The notes under the pieces were generated by a model. The model saw only the letters and a list, made by a program, of their open reading frames with translations. It did no database searches and was not told the DNA's origin. Shown here one piece after another: positions 6,583-9,839 of a stretch of 9,839 nucleotides of DNA (position 1 is its first letter; each line of letters starts with the position of its first letter). This stretch comes from an uncultured Barnesiella sp. (GTDB lineage: Bacteria > Bacteroidota > Bacteroidia > Bacteroidales > Barnesiellaceae_A), in contig CAJGDT010000050.1 of the NCBI GenBank assembly GCA_904502265.1, positions 1-9,839 on the forward strand, given 5' to 3'. The translations under genes and the position numbers were made by a program.

Positions 6583-8595
6583 TTACTTCTTAACAATGCG
6601 GAAGAGAGCTACATCGGCAGCCGGTACAGATACTTGGAAAGAGCCTGTAGCTTCACTTTCGACACCACTCCACAACTCGCGCAAGGTGTATGCAGCCTCG
6701 GCATCAAGACCAATGCGTTGCATGTCGATGGTAGCATCGAGCGGTTGGTCGGTATAGTTGAAGATAGCGTAATGAGCAGTGTTGTCATCCTCGATACGGA
6801 TGAATTGGTTTTCGCTGCGCTCGCCACAACCCTCGACGGGACGGAATGAAACACCATTGGCGATAGAGATAACATCGGCATTGGTCAAGAACTTCTTGGC
6901 ACGCTCCTTATCCACCTCGGCGCCACCGGCACTGAAGTCGTCGCCACAAATAAAGATACCTGTGATGACACCCGAAGTAACACGGGCACGATTCTCACCC
7001 TCGGTAGCATCGCGCAATACGATGTGGTCGGGGTCATTAAATTGGTAGGGCTTGTCGAGCCACCAGCCGTAAGAGAGGGCATTGAGGGTGTACTCGGTGT
7101 CCTTGATTTTGTTCCAGGCATCGCAAGCAATGCGACGAGATTGTGCGTATTGAGCGGGGAATGCAGGCGAGATAGAGAAGTTGATGTACATGTGACCGAA
7201 GTACTTCTCGATGAGCTTGAGACCGTAGTTGTAGGCTTGGATACCTGTTTGAATCTCGGGCAAGTACCAGCTATCGGCTTCCATAGCACCGTGAGTCATA
7301 AAGTCGAGCTTGACATACTCATAGCCCAATCGAGTGAAGAGGTCAGAGAAGTATTTCATTGTAGCCTCGATAGCGGGGTGAGTGGGATCAATGGCGCGAC
7401 CACCGTCGAGAGTTTGGTGCTTGCCATTGGCATAGAGATATACATCCTTGAATTGATAACCTTCGCCATGCTCGATGTATTGGCGAGGATTGCGACCCCA
7501 GTGTACGAAGGGAGTCCAATAGATACCGGCTACCTGACCGTTGGCCTTACAACGCTCAACAAAGGCACGGAGTTGGTCTTCGGTGAAGCTGTTCCAACCC
7601 GAGTCGAGACCTGTGTAGACAAGTGTGTCGGCATTGTGGAAGTTGTTGCATTGCAAGTGGTCGCGGTAGAAGTCCGAAACCTCGATAGCCTTTTCGTAAG
7701 TAAGGTCGAACTGGAGAGCACCCCAACTGTTCCAGCCAAAGGGTACAGCCTTGTTCCAAGCCTTGGGAGGAGCAATAAGAGCATTCGCCTCGCCATATGT
7801 GTCGAGACCATCGCGCCAGTCGGCAAAAGAGCCAAGCATTACCTTGGGCGACTTGATAGAAGCACCCTTGAGTGTACCGTGAGGCTTAGAGTCGCGTGTG
7901 AGCGAGTCGGCCACACCACCATAGCAACGCATAGAGGCAAAGGTATTGTTCAAAGTATCGCAAGTAACGGTGATAGCACTCTTCCAGTTGTCGTGCTCGA
8001 CCGAACCAACGATGATACCATTGCGAGTGTCGTTGTTGAACATGGCAGTAACCTCGTAACTTGTGAGAGAGACAAACGTAGCAGGATGTGAGGCGTAGCG
8101 AATCCAGCAGTCGTTGTCGAAGGGAACAAACAACATGCGAAGGGCACTGTTGTCGCCGGCAATGGGTTGCATAGAATCGACATTGACGGGCGCCATGTAG
8201 TTAGAAGCCACCTCGCCTTCGCCCTGCAAAGTAAAATCGGTGAGAACGTAATCGATGGCAGGATAGAGATAGAATGAGTGAGTGAGCGTGGGAAGACCCT
8301 CGGCAGTGTAAACCACCGAGAACACTTTACCAGCACCAAACACATCATTTACAGAAGATTGCTTGAACGAACGGTGTGTGTACTCGCGCGAGGTAACTAC
8401 GCGCTCGCCATTGCAGTAAGAAGCATAGAGGTCGTTGGCCACCACGACATCGCCTTGAAGCAAGTCGATAGAGGCCGATTGCTCATCGTAAGCGATAGTC
8501 CACTTGTCGACCGTGAGCGAACTGTTGTTGCTACATGCTACCAATGAGGTAACAGCAACACATTGTAACAAGAGAAACAATACTTTTTTTACCAT
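6583..8595 (-). CDS. Clan GH-D glycoside hydrolase lipoprotein (GH36/GH27-like, probable alpha-galactosidase)
   Basis: A 670-residue enzyme. From ATG 8595 the N-terminus is a clear lipoprotein signal: MVKK, a hydrophobic core, and lipobox LVAC with C21. The longer frame starts with GTG at 8640, overlaps fcl and would bury this signal. The mature start SNNSS lacks an acidic export signal, so periplasmic rather than surface anchoring is possible. An all-beta N-terminal domain covers about 25-280. A (beta/alpha)8 barrel follows with FGWNSWGA at 286-293, YTGLDSGWN, IYWTPFVHWG, nucleophile D431 in YVKLDFM, probable acid/base D492 in ACDAWN, and NDPDH. A small beta domain ends the protein. Clan GH-D retains alpha-galactosidases and alpha-N-acetylgalactosaminidases, and the exact sugar cannot be read from sequence. 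It starts 34 bases after fcl, inside a nucleotide-sugar operon, hinting at glycan trimming or salvage. Confidence 0.87.
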   Translation of the reverse strand: MVKKVLFLLLQCVAVTSLVACSNNSSLTVDKWTIAYDEQSASIDLLQGDVVVANDLYASYCNGERVVTSREYTHRSFKQSSVNDVFGAGKVFSVVYTAEGLPTLTHSFYLYPAIDYVLTDFTLQGEGEVASNYMAPVNVDSMQPIAGDNSALRMLFVPFDNDCWIRYASHPATFVSLTSYEVTAMFNNDTRNGIIVGSVEHDNWKSAITVTCDTLNNTFASMRCYGGVADSLTRDSKPHGTLKGASIKSPKVMLGSFADWRDGLDTYGEANALIAPPKAWNKAVPFGWNSWGALQFDLTYEKAIEVSDFYRDHLQCNNFHNADTLVYTGLDSGWNSFTEDQLRAFVERCKANGQVAGIYWTPFVHWGRNPRQYIEHGEGYQFKDVYLYANGKHQTLDGGRAIDPTHPAIEATMKYFSDLFTRLGYEYVKLDFMTHGAMEADSWYLPEIQTGIQAYNYGLKLIEKYFGHMYINFSISPAFPAQYAQSRRIACDAWNKIKDTEYTLNALSYGWWLDKPYQFNDPDHIVLRDATEGENRARVTSGVITGIFICGDDFSAGGAEVDKERAKKFLTNADVISIANGVSFRPVEGCGERSENQFIRIEDDNTAHYAIFNYTDQPLDATIDMQRIGLDAEAAYTLRELWSGVESEATGSFQVSVPAADVALFRIVKK

Positions 8596-8629
8596 AAAAT
8601 TAATAACTAAGAAGGTTAATATAAGGGTT

Positions 8630-9709
8630 TTACTTATCACCTAACAAATACCAGTCATAAAGACGCTTGACACCCTCGTCAATCTCGATGGTATGATGCC
8701 ATCCGAGATTGTGCAACTTAGACACGTCGGTTAGCTTGCGCATTGTACCATCGGGCTTAGAGGCATCAAAACGCAACTCTCCGGCATAACCAATGGTGTC
8801 GACAATAAGATACGCCACATCACGAATAGAGATTTCCTTGCCTGTACCAATGTTGATGTGACAGTTGCGAATATGCTTGCTATCGGGCGCATAGGTGTCT
8901 TTGAAATCGATGTTTTCGAGGACAAAGACCGAAGCATCGGCCATCTCCTCGCTCCAGAGGAATTCGCGAACGGGAGTACCTGTACCCCATAGTGTAACGG
9001 CCTCGCTCGTAATGCCATATTTGGCCAATACGCGAATTATGTCGTCTTGCGAAGCCGAGCCATCGATACCCTCGACAGGACGCAGATTGAGATCGGCGCG
9101 TACAGCATCCCAATTACCATCAAAGAGTTGCTTGCCCAGGTGAATCTTGCGAATCATGGCCGGGAGAACGTGACTGTTTTCGAGGTGGAAGTTGTCACGT
9201 GGTCCATAAAGATTGGTGGGCATGACGGCAATATAGTTTGTGCCATACTGAATGTTGAAACTCTCACAGAGTTTCAAGCCTGCAATCTTGGCAATGGCAT
9301 AGGGCTCGTTGGTGTACTCGAGGGGCGAAGTGAGGAGGGTATCCTCGCTCATGGGTTGAGGAGCTTCGCGCGGATAGATGCAAGTGCTGCCGAGGAAAAG
9401 GAGTTTCTTGACATTGTGTCGGAAGCTCTCCCCTATTACGTTCTGCTGAATTTGCAAGTTTTCGTAAATAAAGTCGGCGCGGTAGGTGTTGTTGGCCATG
9501 ATGCCACCTACATGGGCAGCAGCCAATACAACATACTCGGGTTGCTCCTCATCAAAGAAGCGACGCACAGCCACAGCATCGAGGAGGTCGAGCTCGGCAT
9601 GGGTGCGACCCACCAAGTTGTTGTATCCCTTGCTGAGAAGGTTGTTCCAGATAGCCGACCCAACCAGTCCACGGTGTCCGGCAACGTATATCTTGGCACT
9701 CTTATCCAT
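8630..9709 (-). CDS. fcl: GDP-L-fucose synthase
   Basis: This enzyme (also called WcaG) converts GDP-4-keto-6-deoxy-D-mannose to GDP-L-fucose by 3,5-epimerisation and NADPH reduction. It is 359 residues, longer than the 321-residue E. coli enzyme mainly through an insertion at about residues 198-235, which I recall as common in Bacteroidota. The Rossmann motif GHRGLVG is at residues 11-17. The SDR catalytic set is S108 (GSTCIYP), Y137 and K141 (YAIAK). C110 and H180 match the E. coli epimerisation pair C109/H179. ATG 9709 is chosen because the longer frame starts with TTG and adds 12 residues reading into gmd. It lies 7 bases after the gmd stop, giving the classic gmd-fcl pair in pathway order. 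All catalytic residues are present. Confidence 0.95.
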   Translation of the reverse strand: MDKSAKIYVAGHRGLVGSAIWNNLLSKGYNNLVGRTHAELDLLDAVAVRRFFDEEQPEYVVLAAAHVGGIMANNTYRADFIYENLQIQQNVIGESFRHNVKKLLFLGSTCIYPREAPQPMSEDTLLTSPLEYTNEPYAIAKIAGLKLCESFNIQYGTNYIAVMPTNLYGPRDNFHLENSHVLPAMIRKIHLGKQLFDGNWDAVRADLNLRPVEGIDGSASQDDIIRVLAKYGITSEAVTLWGTGTPVREFLWSEEMADASVFVLENIDFKDTYAPDSKHIRNCHINIGTGKEISIRDVAYLIVDTIGYAGELRFDASKPDGTMRKLTDVSKLHNLGWHHTIEIDEGVKRLYDWYLLGDK

Positions 9710-9716
9710 TGTACAA

Positions 9717-9839
9717 TCAGTTTTTGTTGTGCAGCTTGTTGACAAACTTCATATCATGCTCGACCATGATGCGCACGAGTTCGGCAAAGGGAGTTTTGCA
9801 AGGATTCCAGCCGAGGAGTGTCTTGGCCTTGGTGGGGTC
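9717..9839 (-). CDS. gmd: GDP-mannose 4,6-dehydratase, C-terminal end only
   Basis: Only the last 40 codons are inside the window; the gene continues past the right edge. The translation begins DPTKAKTLLGWNP and continues TPFAELVRIMVEHD before a TGA stop at 9717-9719. This is the typical C-terminus of GDP-mannose 4,6-dehydratase, with the DP.KAK..LGW.P signature followed by F.ELV..MV..D. The enzyme makes GDP-4-keto-6-deoxy-D-mannose, the substrate of the fcl product encoded next. The identification rests on this short tail plus the fcl neighbour, and other extended-SDR sugar dehydratases share parts of the signature. Confidence 0.85.
   Translation of the reverse strand, partial: DPTKAKTLLGWNPCKTPFAELVRIMVEHDMKFVNKLHNKN

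Noticed and set aside
7024..8091. Long + strand open frame of 355 codons antisense to the glycosidase gene
   Set aside because: It lies wholly inside a gene with clear GH-D motifs, shows no recognisable domain, and its openness follows from the codon pattern of the opposite strand.
8584..8590. A7/T7 run at the glycosidase start as a phase-variable tract
   Set aside because: Seven bases coding for Lys-Lys in a signal peptide is too short to argue for slippage and the frame is intact.
8596..8660. Possible internal promoter before the glycosidase gene
   Set aside because: A TTTG (CAAA at 8645-8648 on + strand) could be a -33 element, but no TAnnTTTG -7 element follows at the right spacing.
9047..9742. 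Open + strand frame of 231 codons antisense to fcl
   Set aside because: It is a shadow of fcl, whose catalytic residues are all intact; no domain or start signal supports it.

Overview
The window looks like chromosomal DNA of a Bacteroidota bacterium, most likely order Bacteroidales. The main reasons are a PorW/SprE-like TPR protein next to a PorX-type response regulator (REC plus PglZ-like phosphatase domain), Bacteroidota-style GDP-fucose synthesis genes, AT-rich start regions with almost no Shine-Dalgarno sequence, and very tight gene packing. Genus cannot be fixed from the sequence alone. There are nine genes, two of them cut by the window edges, and no RNA gene, mobile element or CRISPR array that I can support. 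No intergenic stretch exceeds 50 bases.

Left half (1-5024, + strand) is one probable operon: a 5'-truncated porW/sprE-like TPR gene, porX, tsaE and a membrane-anchored GH25 muramidase-like gene. The spacings are -32, +9 and +23 bases. PorW and PorX are both known from the type IX secretion/gliding systems of Porphyromonas and Flavobacterium. Their overlap here suggests they work together. TsaE is a housekeeping tRNA t6A factor, and the GH25 protein probably acts on peptidoglycan from the outer face of the inner membrane.

Right half (5040-9839, - strand) is a second probable operon converging on the first, with 15 bases between the stop codons. In transcription order it holds the 3' end of gmd, fcl (GDP-L-fucose synthase), a clan GH-D (alpha-galactosidase-like) lipoprotein, a UbiA-family enzyme that most resembles decaprenyl-phosphate phosphoribosyltransferase, and a HAD-IB phosphatase overlapping it by 8 bases. 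gmd and fcl make GDP-L-fucose. The UbiA/HAD pair would plausibly put phosphoribose on a polyprenyl carrier and remove its 5-phosphate. The operon therefore looks like sugar-donor supply for surface glycans, with one extracytoplasmic glycosidase inserted.

The two points most worth follow-up are the physical coupling of porW to porX and the UbiA-HAD pair, which suggests a lipid-linked pentose donor with no epimerase genes visible here. Both are inferences from motifs and gene order; neither is proof of a new system.
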